DNA from: Vermamoeba vermiformis
Taxonomy: Eukaryota; Tubulinea; Echinamoebida
Direction: 5' to 3'
Assembly: GCA_045837725.1 (NCBI GenBank)
Contig: JBEWZL010000260.1
Coordinates: 620,001-684,000, forward strand
Length of the DNA stretch: 64,000 nt
A program made the translations under genes and the position numbers. Shown here piece after piece: positions 14,010 through 26,422 of this stretch. The notes beneath the pieces were generated by a model. That model had not been told where the DNA came from, did not search any database, and was given only the letters and a program-made list of their open reading frames with translations. Positions within the stretch are counted from its first letter, which is position 1, and the number at the start of each line of letters is the position of its first letter.

Positions 14010-15508
14010 ATGGTACGCGAAACTGAATACTACACTCGTCTTGGCGTCCAACCGAACGCTTCGCAAGAAGAAATTAAAAAGGCTTACAGAAAGGTAACTC
14101 GACGCGTGGATCCTTTACGATCTGAAAATTTTATTAACGTCTTTATGTCGTTAGCTTGCTGTCAAATACCACCCAGATAAGAACCCTGGCAACAAAGAAG
14201 CTGAAGAAACGTTTAAGAAGATTTCCGAGGCATATGAAGTCCTTTCTGACGAGCAAAAGCGACAGATGTACGATCAGTACGGTGAAGATGGCTTAAAGAA
14301 TTCAGGATTCAACCCCGGAGATGCCTCCTCCCTCTTCGAACATCTCTTTGGTGGTTTTGGAGGCTTTGGCGGTTTTGGAGGCTTCGGCGGTCGCAAGAGA
14401 AAGTCGTGAGTAGCAAGAATTGAATTCTTATTTATTACGTGGCACATCTGACACTTTTTGTCACTATAGAGGCCCAGTGCGTGGCAAGGACGTCGTTCAT
14501 CCACTTACAGTCTCATTGGAAGACTTGTACAAGGGTGTGAGCAAGAAGCTGAAAATTACTCGCAATGTAGTGTGCAAGACCTGCACGGGCTCAGGTACCA
14601 AAAAACAAGGCGCTACTACTAAGTGCCCTACTTGCGACGGTCGCGGCATTCAAGTACAGATCAAGCGCATGGGCAACATGATTCAACAAATGCAATCTGG
14701 TAAGTTAGATCGGATCGAATCTTACATCAAACAAGCACTAATCTCTCCGTGTAGTGTGTTCCAATTGCCAAGGCTCGGGCGAGGCCATTCGTCCTGAGGA
14801 CAGATGTGACACGTGCCGCGGTGACAAAGTGGTGCAAGAACAGAAAGTCCTCACTGTGGAGATCGAGCAGGGCATGAAGCACGGCGACAAGATCTTCTTC
14901 TACGGCGAGTCCGACGAGGCTCCTGGCACTGTGCCTGGCGACTTAATCTTCGTCGTCAAAGAGAAGGAGCACGAGAAGTTCAGGTAAGTAACGCGCTCTT
15001 GGTCTACTGTGACACGTGACACTAACATGTTGATGCGTGCAGACGTCACGGCAACGACTTGTTCATGGAGGTAGACCTGCCACTTATCAACGCCTTGACG
15101 GGCTTTGAAATCCCCGTGAAGCACATCAGTGGCCGCACACTGCTCGTGAAGGGCAAGGAGGGCGATGTCGTCAAGCCCGGTGAGATGCGCGAGGTGAGTG
15201 GCGAGGGCATGCCTATTCACAAGCGCAACTACGACCACGGCGACTTGTACATCAAATACAACATCATCTTCCCGGACAAGATCAACGCCAAACACATCGC
15301 CAAGCTGAAGGAAGCATTGCCTGAAGGTCTTCATGCGCAAAAATATAACAAAAGCGACATCACCGAGGTTGTAGCGCAGAAGGTGAACGAGTCCAAGTTC
15401 AGAAACAAGAACCACAGACAGCATGCGGATCCTGATCGGATGGAGGAAGATGAAGTCTACGATGACGACCATCCTGGAGCCCAGCAAACTACTTGCGTCC
15501 AACAATAA
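14010..15508 (+). CDS. Type I (class A) DnaJ/Hsp40 co-chaperone with CaaX tail
   Basis: Five exons (14010-14093, 14155-14405, 14470-14699, 14755-14983, 15043-15508) give 419 aa. A J domain carrying HPD (YHPDKNPGN) is followed by a GFGGFGG linker. Four zinc-binding repeats come next ([32 protein letters not shown]), then the two beta-sandwich client domains. The chain ends CVQQ, a CaaX box expected to be farnesylated. Cytosolic DNAJA1/Ydj1-type proteins share the whole layout, including the CaaX. They stimulate Hsp70 ATPase and deliver unfolded clients. The length matches the family. Confidence 0.95.
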
Positions 15509-15632
15509 GATTCTTGTTATTATAGCGACTCTTGTATTAATTATTGTAGTTTTTATTCGAGTTTTTTCATAAAACTTCATGTTAATAGTCAACCACACGT
15601 GCCTTCATGTTCATTTTTGTAGTATAATGTAA

Positions 15633-18138
15633 ATGGAGCAAAACAATAGCATTCAATCGCCATCCAGCGCCCTTAAACGAAAGAGACGCACATCTGCTAT
15701 CGCAATGCTGCGAGATCAGCAAATTAGAGGGCATGTTAAGCCGGGTAAATACGTGCACAATTCTATAAATAATGTGGCATTTCCATATTTCACGTAAGTA
15801 CACCTAGAGGGCATTGTAGGGGCAAAAATATTACGAGTTTTGAATTTTCCGAATATCACTAATAATGGGACATCAAAAATATTACTAACCTATTGTTATG
15901 CCCGTTATTTATATTAAAATTATTTTTTGAAGCATTTTGCCTGAATTAATAATTTGTGTTGCAGTGATCTGGCTGGTCATTTTGGATGTGTCAATACAGT
16001 TGGATTTTCACACGGACAAGGACGTTATTTAGTGACTGGGTATGTATAGTTCGAAAATAATCTATTTCCTGCTTTCAACAGCTGTGCAGCTAGTTCTAAC
16101 CAATTTCATTAACATACAGATCTGATGACACGCGTGTGCTGCTGTGGGAAGTAAGCTATTCTTAAATTTTTCGTAGTGTCATTACATATTAACGTGGTCA
16201 TTTAAAGCCAATGTCGAGCAAGCCCAAGCCAATCATGGAACTGACAGGCCACAAGTCCAATGTTTTCAGTGCGGTGTTTGACAGCACCAATCGCTTCATT
16301 CTCAGCGCGGGAAACGACGCTAAAATTCTTCGTTATGACCTCGAATTTGCGCCAAAGAAAAAGAAGGCAGGAGGAGCGAACTGGACCAATTCTTTTGAGT
16401 TCCACGGCAGCTCAGTTTATAAAGGCAAGTCACAGCTGAATATACTCTGCGTGGGTACTAACCTCTTTATAGTGTCATACAGATACGGGGACGACAACAT
16501 ATTCGCGTCATCAAGGTATGTAAATAACTAGGACGTATGTAATAGGTGCTAATATCGTGCAGTGAGGACGGGTACTTTGCAGTGTGGGACATTCGCACCA
16601 AAAAGCCGTCAGGCGTAGTCTTTGCGCGCGGTGGATTTAACTCAGTTGACTTCAGTCCTGTTGACCCAAATCTGCTCGTGAGTGCGCATTCAAAGGACGG
16701 TCTCAAGTAAGGCTGATGAAGTGTCAAAATGTGACACGTGACACGTTGTATTAACTGGTCTTTCGTGACAGACTGTGGGACTTAAGGGCATCTTTGGGCT
16801 TTGGAAGACTGCGCAAACCACACAGCAAGTCATTCAACACGTACGGCAACAACAACATTAGCGGGGCTTACTTCAACAAGTTTGGCAATCAGATCAGTGA
16901 GTGACGATGTACCTCGGTTACCTGCAGCGTCTCTAACCCTTTAACAGTCGCTTCAGTCAAAGGTGGCTACCCTACACTATTCTCCACGCTGAGTGAAGAG
17001 CCCTTGTGCGTGATGTACAGCGACAGTTACAGGAACAGTTGCACGTTGAAGAGCTGCTCGTTTATTGGCCCTGATCACGAATACATTGTGCGTGCGAGAG
17101 TATAATGCATTGAGTTGAACTAATTATCTGATTAATCAGGTGAGTGGCAGTGACGACTTCAGAATTTATGGCTGGAAGATTCCGACAGACTTTGACACTT
17201 CAAGCCCAGCGTACAACAGTCGACATCACGTGATCAGAAATGAACTATTCGAGTCTTCGGTAGACAATGACGCGAGTGAAGAAGACAATGAGAGCAATGG
17301 TGATGTGAATGAGCCGAGTGCCAAGCGAAGACGTGTGGAGTGGAGCAAACCTGAGACCGTCAAACAGCTCGAGAGCAAGGGCGCGTACGTCGTGAGCCAG
17401 CCTCATTTTGTGCTTACCGGACACAAGTAAGACAACACTGCGCGCACCCTGAAGGGTCTCATCTAACTCGTCCTCGCAGGTCCATTGTGAACAACATTGC
17501 GTACCATCCAACCCTGCCCTTGATGGTCTCGTCGGGTGTGGAAAAAGTCATCAAGATGTGGTCACCTTATCCTCTAACTACCGAGCACAGAGAGCCTACT
17601 AAAGTGCGGCGAAGACAGCCCTACTTGTAAGTGTACAAAACTAGATTGGCGTGGCTAGGAGCTAACACGGTTTTAGGTTCACAAATCCATCGTTTGCCAA
17701 TTATTTTGATATGCTACCCACGCTGAGGGACAACGAGAATTCAATCGTCGAATCAGAGCAGACATTGGCATTGTTTGACTTTTTCAATCGCTGCGCATCG
17801 GTAAGTGTCCGAATATTTTTCAAAGCCAAGTTGTCTAATCAAAGTCTTAAGAACGATGACGATGACGAAGACGAAGATGACGACGATATTGGAGCTAATA
17901 TAATGAACCTTATTGACGAAGACGAGTCGTATGAAGACGAAGAGGAACCATCTTCTTCAGATCAGATTAACGAATCTGACTTGCGAAGGTATGATGAATG
18001 ATCGGTAGATAATCTGACTAATATCTAAGTAGGTTAATACCCCAAGATATGAATTTAGTGTTCATGGATGACAACGAGGAATACGTAAATGAAGTTGAAG
18101 AACTAGAACCAAGCTCGGATGAAATGGATGATTCGTAA
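15633..18138 (+). CDS. WD40-repeat CUL4-DDB1 substrate receptor (DCAF5-like)
   Basis: Fourteen exons rebuild to 578 aa. WD repeats include HFGCVNTVGFS, LVTGSDDTRVLLWE, GHKSNVFSAVFD, DDNIFASSSEDGYFAVWDIR, LLVSAHSKDGLKLWDLR, YIVSGSDDFRIYGWKI and MVSSGVEKVIKMWSP. The family-specific tail MLPTLRDNENSIVES/TLALFDFFNR follows. An acidic C-terminus (runs of D and E) ends the protein. The match to vertebrate DCAF5 around DNIFASSS/WDIR is close. The family recruits substrates to CRL4 ubiquitin ligases; the WDxR motif in WDIR supports DDB1 binding. The start ATG at 15633 is preceded by a minimal ATG-TAA upstream ORF at about 15627. One intron (16425-16472) uses a GC donor. Confidence 0.87.
16425..16472 (+). 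other. GC-AG intron in the DCAF5-like gene
   Basis: The donor reads AAAG|GCAAGT and the acceptor TTTATAG. Removing 48 nt joins HGSSVYK to VSYRYGDDNIFASS, reproducing the conserved WD-repeat spacing. No GT donor nearby gives an open frame. Confidence 0.75.
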
Positions 18139-18295
18139 GGCTATTCAAATATAAATATGTACATACAATGTTAATATTCGCTGTAATTAAACGTTCAAAA
18201 GATAATTTGACCGAAGTTTGACCAAGAAAACTGCGAAATTGAACGTCGCGTACTGGATTATTTTTTCATTAATTTTTCGGTGAATACCACACTTA

Positions 18296-19212
18296 ATGGC
18301 TGATTCTAACTCAAACTGGAGCGATAAGCTATCGGAAGAAAAGGTAAGCATAGATTGAACGCTCAACAATTTCTGACATCCGAGATCTAGGATCTTCTTT
18401 ATCGACTTGCGGTATTTCTGAAGAAAAACGAGCCATTTTCTTTCAAAGAAATTAGAAAGGCATTTACCTATATCGAGGAGGATCGTTTAAGGTACAAAAA
18501 TGATCAGATAGTAATGCGGTTAATAATTTTAAAGATCTGTCTTGGCTTATTTAACCGAAGCCAATGTCATTAAGTCATGCTCAATCGAGGCTGCGAACGA
18601 AGTAATATACTGGACAACGCATCTCGAAGTTTGGAATTTAATAGCGAAGGAAGGCCGCAATCAATGGTAATTACCGCTTTTTGTTTAAATTTCCTGGATC
18701 TAATTTCCTTTTCAGGAAAATGCGTAAGAGAGTGGACGAGCTTCTCAAAGCGAAAGTCACTCCTGCGTTGAAGGACAAATATTCCAAGAAAGAACACGTC
18801 CTTCGACAAGAAATTGAATCGCTCACCGAGACAATCATTTACAAAACATCGCGGCCTGACGAATTTGAGCCGCTTCCAAAGGTACGCTCTAAGCACTGGT
18901 GGGCACCGCTAATTCAAAACATTGGTAGAAACGTAAGATAGTCAGAACAGAGGACGTAGTCGATGCCAAAAAGTTGCAGATGCGTAAAGAGCTTGACGAC
19001 ATCGAGGCTGATATTGAGCGCGTAAGTCAGTCGTTGTCAAGTCTGCCTATTCACTAATTCAAATGTCTTCACAGTGGCGCCAGTACGTGCAGCGCATCAG
19101 CAATCAACTGTGCGAGCATCGAATGGTGCATCCACTGCAACTCGTGCGCATGTTGGGCATGGACTTTGGCAAAGCACGCAGCTACGGCGTGGACATTGCA
19201 TTCGAAGACTAA
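18296..19212 (+). CDS. Unrecognised helical/coiled-coil protein, 225 aa
   Basis: Six exons (18296-18343, 18391-18491, 18535-18666, 18716-18881, 18929-19021, 19075-19212) give 225 aa. The N-terminal ~95 aa (KDLLYRLAVFLKKNEPFSF, then IRKAFTYIEEDRLRSVLAYL) has the helix pattern of a winged helix. It is followed by a charged coiled coil and a C-terminal segment with HPLQLVRMLGMDF and YGVDIAFED. The layout recalls small winged-helix/coiled-coil factors such as Hop2 or Mnd1, but no family-specific motif is convincing, so I leave it unnamed. Confidence 0.72.
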
Positions 19213-19265
19213 TGTCACGTGCTATTGTGGCCCTCTTTAGAGTAAAATATTACCTTGTTTTTTTT

Positions 19266-22200
19266 TTATTTTCTGTCGCGACTTCGTGCTCTGTCACGTG
19301 ATCGACTTCGGCTTAAGCTGCGTGATCTGCTGCGCGAGTATCTGTTTCTGTCACGACTGCGCGATCTACTGCGACCTGATCTGCTGCGACTTCTGCTGCG
19401 AGACCAACTTCTGCTGCGTCCTCTGCTGCGACTTCTTGACCTTCTGTATCTATCACGACTTCTGCTGCGTGGTCCGCTACGACGATCGCGTGAACGACTG
19501 CGTGATCGACTTCTGCTGCGTCTGTAACGAGGTCTCGATCTGCTGGGACTCGGACCACGGTAATAATCGCGTGTGCTGCCGGTGCTGTGGCGAAGACCAG
19601 GTGGAGGACCGCCTCGGCCACGGTACGGGGGTGGACCTCGTGATGAATAATCACGTGGCGGGGGATTGCCACGTGACGGCGGTGGTCCACGAGAAGATTT
19701 TGAGGGTGACTTTGGGGGTGGTTGATTGGCGACGATGACGCGCAGTCCTTCAGCAGACTTTGTGAGCGGATTAGCACTGCCAGGAGTGGTGCGCGACTGG
19801 GCTTTGACTTTGGGTGGCGTGATGATGACAGGTCTGACAACTGTCACCACTTGCGGCAGTTCTGAAACATTGGTGGGTGGTGTCGGTTCTGTCTTGTTCT
19901 CCCAACTGCGCGTCAAGTTAGCTGCGGTGGTGGAGCTGGGTTCGTTAGAACGGCGCAACGGGGCATTGAGCTCGGGCCATTTCTTGCACGCAGCATTGTA
20001 GTCGGCTTTGGCTGATTGAAATGGGCATTAGAAACGCAAAATAATGATAAATTAAATGATATCGTACTTAGGCCCAGTACACTGTCAAGTGCGAGGGCTT
20101 TGGCCTTGTATTTGGGCACGTCACTTTTGCTCCACTTCGGCATGTAGCGATAGATCATCTTCTCGGCTTTGACGAGCTCAATGGCTTTAGGATACACCTT
20201 GCAGAGGTCGTGCAGTGTCTTGATGGCCATCACACACGTGTTCACTTGTTTGGCACCCATTAAGTTGACGAGATTAGGTACGCCACCGCGCTCAGCAATC
20301 AACTGCGCATTGGCTGGCAGTGTGCACATGATGCGCAGTGTGCGTGCTGTCTCGTTCTTCACGACCTCATCGGGCACATTGAGCAGCAAAATCAGGGTGG
20401 GGATGGATTGTGCGCCTATTTGTTGTTTCAAAGTATCTAATAGTAGTGGTGTTAGGCCCATTCGAGTGCAAGATATAATTGATTAATTACCGTTCACACA
20501 AAGCACGGCAAGCAGTTTTGTGCTCGAAATTTGCAAGTCACTCTTCTGTGCCAGCATGCCAATGATATGACCCAAGGCTTTTTTGGCGATCAATTCGGCA
20601 TTTGTTTCTGATCGGAGTTGGTGCGAGTTCATATAAGGTATAATTAGACTTACTATTGTCTCGCGCGAGTTCGTACAAACACGATGACGCGCACGCAGTC
20701 TCTTCGACTGATCTGTAAATAGCTGCACCGAGCACGCTGTTCGGAGCAATAGGCACTAGGAACTCTTTGACCAGCAAGTCAATCGCATTGATCTCACGCA
20801 TGTAATTCTTGGCCTCGTCTACAGTGTGACAGTTAGTGACACGTGTCAAGCACGCAATGACATGGCAAGTTATTACCTGAAATAGCGTGGCCAGCGAGTG
20901 CACGCAGAACTTTTTGACGGTCCTTGGTGTTGTATTTGGTCGTCTCGACCATTCTCAAGAAAGCACTGATCTTGGCCTTGTCTACGTCCGTGAAGTTGGT
21001 CGTGCGTGGTGGTGACGCAGTGCCCGATCTGCTGACCGACTGCTCTTCGTGACTGCTCACCGCGTGCACTGCATCGTGGTCGTCCATCGGGTCTTCATTC
21101 GGCTCGTCAGACGCGGGCTCGGGAGGCGTGCTGAGGTCAATCACTGGTGGGGAGTTGGGCGCGGGTTCTGTTTTTTGTTTCTTGCGCTCTGGCTCTTCAC
21201 TTGGCTCGCCTTCGCCGACAACCTTGTTGTTGGCATCGACTTGGTCAATCTTTCGCTTGGCGGGACTGGGAGGGCAATTTTTTGCGATGAGAGCTGCAAG
21301 GTCCATGGACAGCTCCTGTGACTTGGGCTCTTTTTCAACGGGTGCATCAATGTCCATTGGCACGTGCTCTTCTTTGATGGGCACAGGCACGGGAGCAGGT
21401 TGCGGGATCAGGGCTGGCGAGGCTGGTTTGGAGTTGGGTGCCGAGCCCGAGTTATCTTTGACATTGGTGTTATTACTGGTGTTCGTAGTAGCCGTGGTGC
21501 TCTTGTTCAATTCACCCGCAATCTTCGGCTTGAAATTCTCACGCGGGTTCTGTTGCTGCAATAATTTCTTGATTTGGAAACTGCTGCTGGTGGCAGGTGG
21601 CACGAGTTGTTTGACTGGATTGCTAACGTTGGTGTTGCTGACTTTGTTGCTCATGGCCAGCAGTTCTGATTCGAGGTCACGCGCCAACTTCTTCTCCTCT
21701 TCAGCGGTCGTGTTCGCGGTAGGTACTTCCGCAGCTTTGTTTTTCCGCATGTCACTCACACTGCGCGGTCGTTGTCGTCGCGACCAAATTCCCTTCGCGA
21801 ACTCCAAGTTGTCATTTGAAAAGTCCTCTTCCACGGCCACACTCAGTGGAATAGCCATGCCTTTTGGATTGTCTTTCATTTGCAACAAACGGATGAAATT
21901 GGCTTCGTTAACAGTATTTACCTAAAAAGGAAATAAGTCGGTCGTGTCATTGAGGAATAACTTGACAACTTACAATTTGTCCGACGTTCATTGAAGGCTC
22001 GGAAATTTCACCAACTTTAGCTCCAAGAGCGTTGTATCTCAAATCTTTGCCGCTGTTAGTTACATGAATTGAGCCCTGGTTGACCAATCGCAGTCCATCC
22101 ACTCGCAGTGAAATGTCACTCAAAATCTCCCTCGCTTTAGCTACAACATAAAAACATTAGTTTCAAGTGCTGAAATCGCAAAATGATCCTTACTTAATCT

Positions 22201-25200
22201 GCTCTTATACTCGACAAACAATGCGTTCTTCAAGTCAATTGCAAATTTGTAAGGCAGATCTGGGTGTTCAATTTGCAGTCTGTCACACATGTTCGTGAAA
22301 GAATTGAGTTCTCGTTCGACCGTTCTCGCGCCTTGTTTCTTGCGCTCAAAGTCCTCCATGATAATCGCATTGACACTCTTTTTCAGGTCCTTTTCTCTAA
22401 TGCCTTCAATAGTCAACAGCTTTTGTGCCACGTCATCCAGTTTCTTTTGCAATGGATCGCGGCCAGACATGTCTACCAAGGTTGTAGTGGCCCAGTATTG
22501 TCCGAAGGCTTCGGAGATTTGCTTTCGTGAGTTCACAAAGTCGACGACACTGACTGATTCTTTGCCCTAATAAGGAAAGTTAATCACGTGTCTCAATATA
22601 GCGGAGTCGGTACGTACCGGTGCAACGCGATTGAGGCGACCGAGAGTTTGAACGGCGTTAGTGCCCACGAGCTTTCGATCGATGTACATGATCGCTAACT
22701 TGGGCTCGTCGAATCCAGTGCGCAACTTGTCAGCGACAATAATTAACTTGACGAGACTAGTAGTCTTTTTGAATTGCTGTAAGACTTTGCCTGCATAATC
22801 GCCGTTCACTGCTTCATCGTCTTGTGTGACTTTTTTGCCTTCGTAAGTGAACGAGGTAAATGCTGCCACAACCTCAAATTGCTAAAAAAGGAAATTAGCA
22901 GGGGTTATAATACTGCTGCAAATAAGTTAATTCTTACGTCTTCTTCGGGCAAGGCACGTATTAGCGTCTCAATCTCTTGCTTGTACCAAATGATGTGTTT
23001 TCTACTGCCCGTTACGAGCATGCCTTTGGCGGTGAATTTCTCGTTGCTGAGCTCTTTGCTCTTCTTGACGAAATGATTCACAATGTACTTGGCTTTCTCG
23101 CGCAGCACTTGTCGGTCATCTTCAGTCGCTTTCATCAATGTTTTGGTGGCTTCTAAACCTTTCTCGTACGTCTTTGTAATTGCCTCCATGGCTGAAGGTT
23201 CGATTTGTGCGATGGCTGCAACAGACGTGTAATCTTCTAAGACGTTCATAATGACCTTGTCGTTGAGTGCTTGTTCCATCGAGTACGTGCAGAACGGTGA
23301 ATAAGTGCTGCCGTGCTTGACACCAAACATTTCAAGGGCCTTAGGGGTAGGTGTGCACGTGAATGAAAAGTACGTAATGGACTCCGACTGACGCGTGGCA
23401 CCTGTCAAGAACTCGTGCACGTGTCGAGTAGAACTACGACCGTGCGTTCGATGTGCTTCATCGGCAATAATAGCAATTGTTTTGTCGAGTTTGTTCTTGG
23501 TCAACAGCTGACCAAACTTCTGCACAGTTGACATGAGAACACGTGACTTGCTGTTGTCCACCAACAATGAATTGAGATCTGTTGCTTTGTCCGCTTGTTT
23601 GATCCCTGTGCGGACTTGATTGGCCCGCAAGAATCTTTTGACAGTTTTGCCGAGTTGTTCGTCCAGAACTTTTCTGTCAGTCAGCACAAGAATAAAATCA
23701 AACTTGTACTTGTCATTATTATCCTGATTAGATTGTGTTAGAATTTAGTATTACTATCGATATTGACTTACTTTGAGCATGTACAACATGTAGACCAAGC
23801 AAGCAATTGTGAGTGATTTGCCGCTGCCCGCAGAGTGTTGAATCAAATAATTTTTGATCGTTGGACTCGCATCAGTCTTGCCGTCAAGTTCTGACACGTA
23901 ATTACTCATCAAAATGTCTCGGATAATGTTGTACACAGCTTCCCATTGATGTTTGCGCGGTGTGACGTCGATGAATGAATCAATCACAATCTGTTTCAAC
24001 TTGTTTGGCGTGCTTTTCATTATATCTTTCACGTTCAAGCCATCGAGACTCTGCGTGACTTTATCGTTGAGAATTTTCATGTAGTCATCTTCTTCGTCTA
24101 ACGCATCGCCGAGCTGTTCGTCGGTAGATTTCTCTTGATTGGCTTCGTTTTGCAGCACAAAGTCGAGTGCACTGGCCTCTTCGGGGTCAATTTGCATCAC
24201 TTCATCGTTGATGTATTCTTCTAACGACTGTTCACTCGCCTCATCTTCCTCGCTGTCTTCTTCATCTGACGGCTCGGTAACAATTGGTTGCTTCGTCTCC
24301 TTGACTTTTTTGTCCTTCTTAGTCTCGATTTGCTTCTTCTTTTCTTTTTCTTTCTCTCGTTCTTTTTCCTTTTTTTGTTCCTTCTTCTCCTTTTCTTTCT
24401 TTTTCTCCTTTGCAGCCTTTTCTGCTTTGTCTTTTTTCTTCACATCCTCATCATCTTGTTCAACGTTTGTATTATTTATGGTATTGTTGGTTGGTGGTGA
24501 TATCGATGTTGGAACTGGTGTGAGGGTTGGAGTAGGAGCTGGTGTTGGTGTGATCGGGGGTAAATTTTGCATTGCTTTTGAAAAGCTCGAGGGAATCTCC
24601 AAGCTGAAACCTTCATCCAACGAATAAGGTATACTAGCTTGTCTGGGTGTTTTAGGTGAATCGCTGGAGCCGAATATGAGGTCTTCAGGCAAGTCAAACG
24701 ATTGCAATGTGAAATTGGGCTTGGGTCGTTCAGCAACTGGTTCTACGATAGGTTGCGGGTGTGACTCTTCAGCTTTATCCTCAATGTCATCGCTGATCTC
24801 TGGCAGCACCATGCTGTCCTCTAGCTTGGCTTTGCTCTTCGACGCAGCTGTGTCGCGCTTCGACCTGGTCACGCGTTTTGGTTTGGTCTCAACTGGTTCA
24901 GGAGGTGTGTCGGGCTCTGCTATTTTTTTCTTACGCGCTGTTGCAGTCTTTTTTGGGGCATCATCAGCTTTGTAACTCGTTGGCAGTGAGTCGCGCATCT
25001 GTTTTAATTTTAACAAGCGGATTCGGTGGCCGATTTTCGTAACACCCATTTCCTGGGAACGGTTAGTGATGTTGTATTATAACAAAAATAAATGTACCTT
25101 TAACAGCTCATGATCGAGGCTCATTAACTCATTCTGTGTAATATCGTGTGATCTGAACAGATCGCAATATTCTTGTGCTTCTTGCTGAGAAAAGCCCAAT

Positions 25201-25226
25201 TCTACGAGTGTACTCTGCAAGCTCAT
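19266..25226 (-). CDS. Chimeric SAM - HsdR-like helicase - armadillo - RS-domain protein (1813 aa)
   Basis: Eleven exons (25226-25098, 25052-23772, 23723-22938, 22881-22618, 22566-22194, 22140-21974, 21921-20877, 20818-20654, 20607-20491, 20436-20068, 20011-19266) sum to exactly 1814 codons with no internal stop. Residues 1-65 look like a SAM domain (LVELGFSQQEAQEY, ELLKEMGVTKIGHRIRLL). Residues ~65-400 are disordered and Lys/Glu-rich. Residues ~405-1000 are an SF2 helicase of the type I restriction R-subunit (HsdR) kind: P-loop QHSAGSGKS (~448-456), DEAH (~558-561), FTCTPTPKALEMFG, MEQALNDKVIMNVLEDYT, KLRTGFDEP and QTLGRLNRVAP (~810-820). Residues ~1350-1565 are armadillo-like repeats (AIKTLHDLCKVYP and others). 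The last ~110 are RS/SR dipeptides. The N-terminal PD-ExK nuclease domain of bacterial HsdR was not seen. It might be two genes wrongly joined, but the frame is open across every short intron. Confidence 0.8.
20837..20848. repeat. TGACACGTGTCA palindrome in intron of the SAM-HsdR-ARM-RS gene
   Basis: A perfect 12-bp palindrome in the intron 20819-20876. Confidence 0.75.
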
Positions 25227-25693
25227 GCTGTCTAATTTATAATAAGTTAATTATGGGTCTGCTATCGTAAAAATTTGCGCGGGACAATTTGTTTTGCACT
25301 GTACGCGCTTGCAAATAGTTATAATTTGCCTAAAACATTCTAATAAATAAAGCTTATCACACATATGTGCTTAATTATTTTTTTTAAATTTCAGAGAGGC
25401 AAAAATCGAAAAATGAGATCGTGCTACGAAACGTCGGCAAGTTGCAAACGACATTATTCCAATTTAAAAAATTAAATTAATTTATAAATAACGGAATATA
25501 GAGCTTACTTGTTAATGTAGTTATTCCTTATTCGATTAATTGGATGTGGGATCCCAAATCCCGAACTTTAAATAAGATAATTCGCGAACATGATCCGCGT
25601 TAACGAAATATATGTCTATATACAAATGTACAATAAAAAAAAACTGGGGTGGCCGAAAACGAAGAAGATCCATCAGGGCGGTCACGTGCGCTA
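25227..25693. other. AT-rich promoter-side spacer
   Basis: About 470 bp of very AT-rich sequence lies upstream of the large minus-strand gene. No ORF or RNA gene was seen. It ends at the TA dinucleotide flanking the inverted-repeat element. Confidence 0.45.
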
Positions 25694-25857
25694 TTGTTAA
25701 CCGGATTCAAATTCCCACGAAATTATTGTAGCGAATCGCAACAAGATTTTTTGTTTGTGCGAAAATTTTTGTAGTTGCGAACTTCTTAGCATCGTTGATG
25801 CGAAGCACCGACTGCACCGCGGTATAGATCTCACGGAGATTTCTGTGGTCGTATCTC
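25694..25857 (+). repeat. Left terminal inverted repeat
   Basis: The left arm of the 889-bp element runs from TTGTTAACCGG to GTGGTCGTATC. It aligns, with scattered mismatches and small gaps, to the reverse complement of 26423-26582. Confidence 0.75.
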
Positions 25858-26422
25858 GACCGCTAGATAAGCGGATACAAAGCGGATGCACCCGGATCTG
25901 AAAAAAACTATGCACATAAATTCAATCTTAATTTATTTTCGATTATATTACAAATATTTAAATATATTCAAAAGCAGGACACGCGTCTGCGACGATAAAT
26001 CCTTAAAAATACACCATTAAAGGCGTCCTGCTTTAGCGCTAAGTTAAGGAATGCTTACTTAAGGTAAAATATGCAATGAGTGGAATGACGTGTGGTTCAG
26101 CTCGTGGGGAACAAAAAGGATTGGCCCAAAAAACTGCTAAGTTTTTTTTACGGCCATTTTCTGTTTGTTTTGCCCGGAACACCACGCGCCTCCCCCAACC
26201 TGATGTTCGTTTGCTTAAGCTCAAAAAGTAACTGTGGCATTCGTAATTGATTCACGCCAGCGTGAGAAGTGTAACGCGGATCGACCACCGTATCTCACGT
26301 TGGGTTTCCTGTGCTCTTTGTAGATTTTTATGTAAGATATATTTATATATGTAAATAAATTTATCAGTTTTCGCCAAACTGTAACGCATCTGGCTACTGC
26401 ACGGGACGGGAGCGCATATGTG

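Noticed and set aside
21128-21925. 265-aa plus-strand open frame
   Set aside because: It is antisense to the large SAM-HsdR-ARM-RS exon, with no domain signature and no splice context.
21900-21975. Splitting the large minus-strand gene into a helicase gene and an ARM-RS gene
   Set aside because: The intron 21922-21973 has good donor and acceptor sites, the frame stays open on both sides, and no intergenic gap or stop is visible. It remains the main alternative to test.
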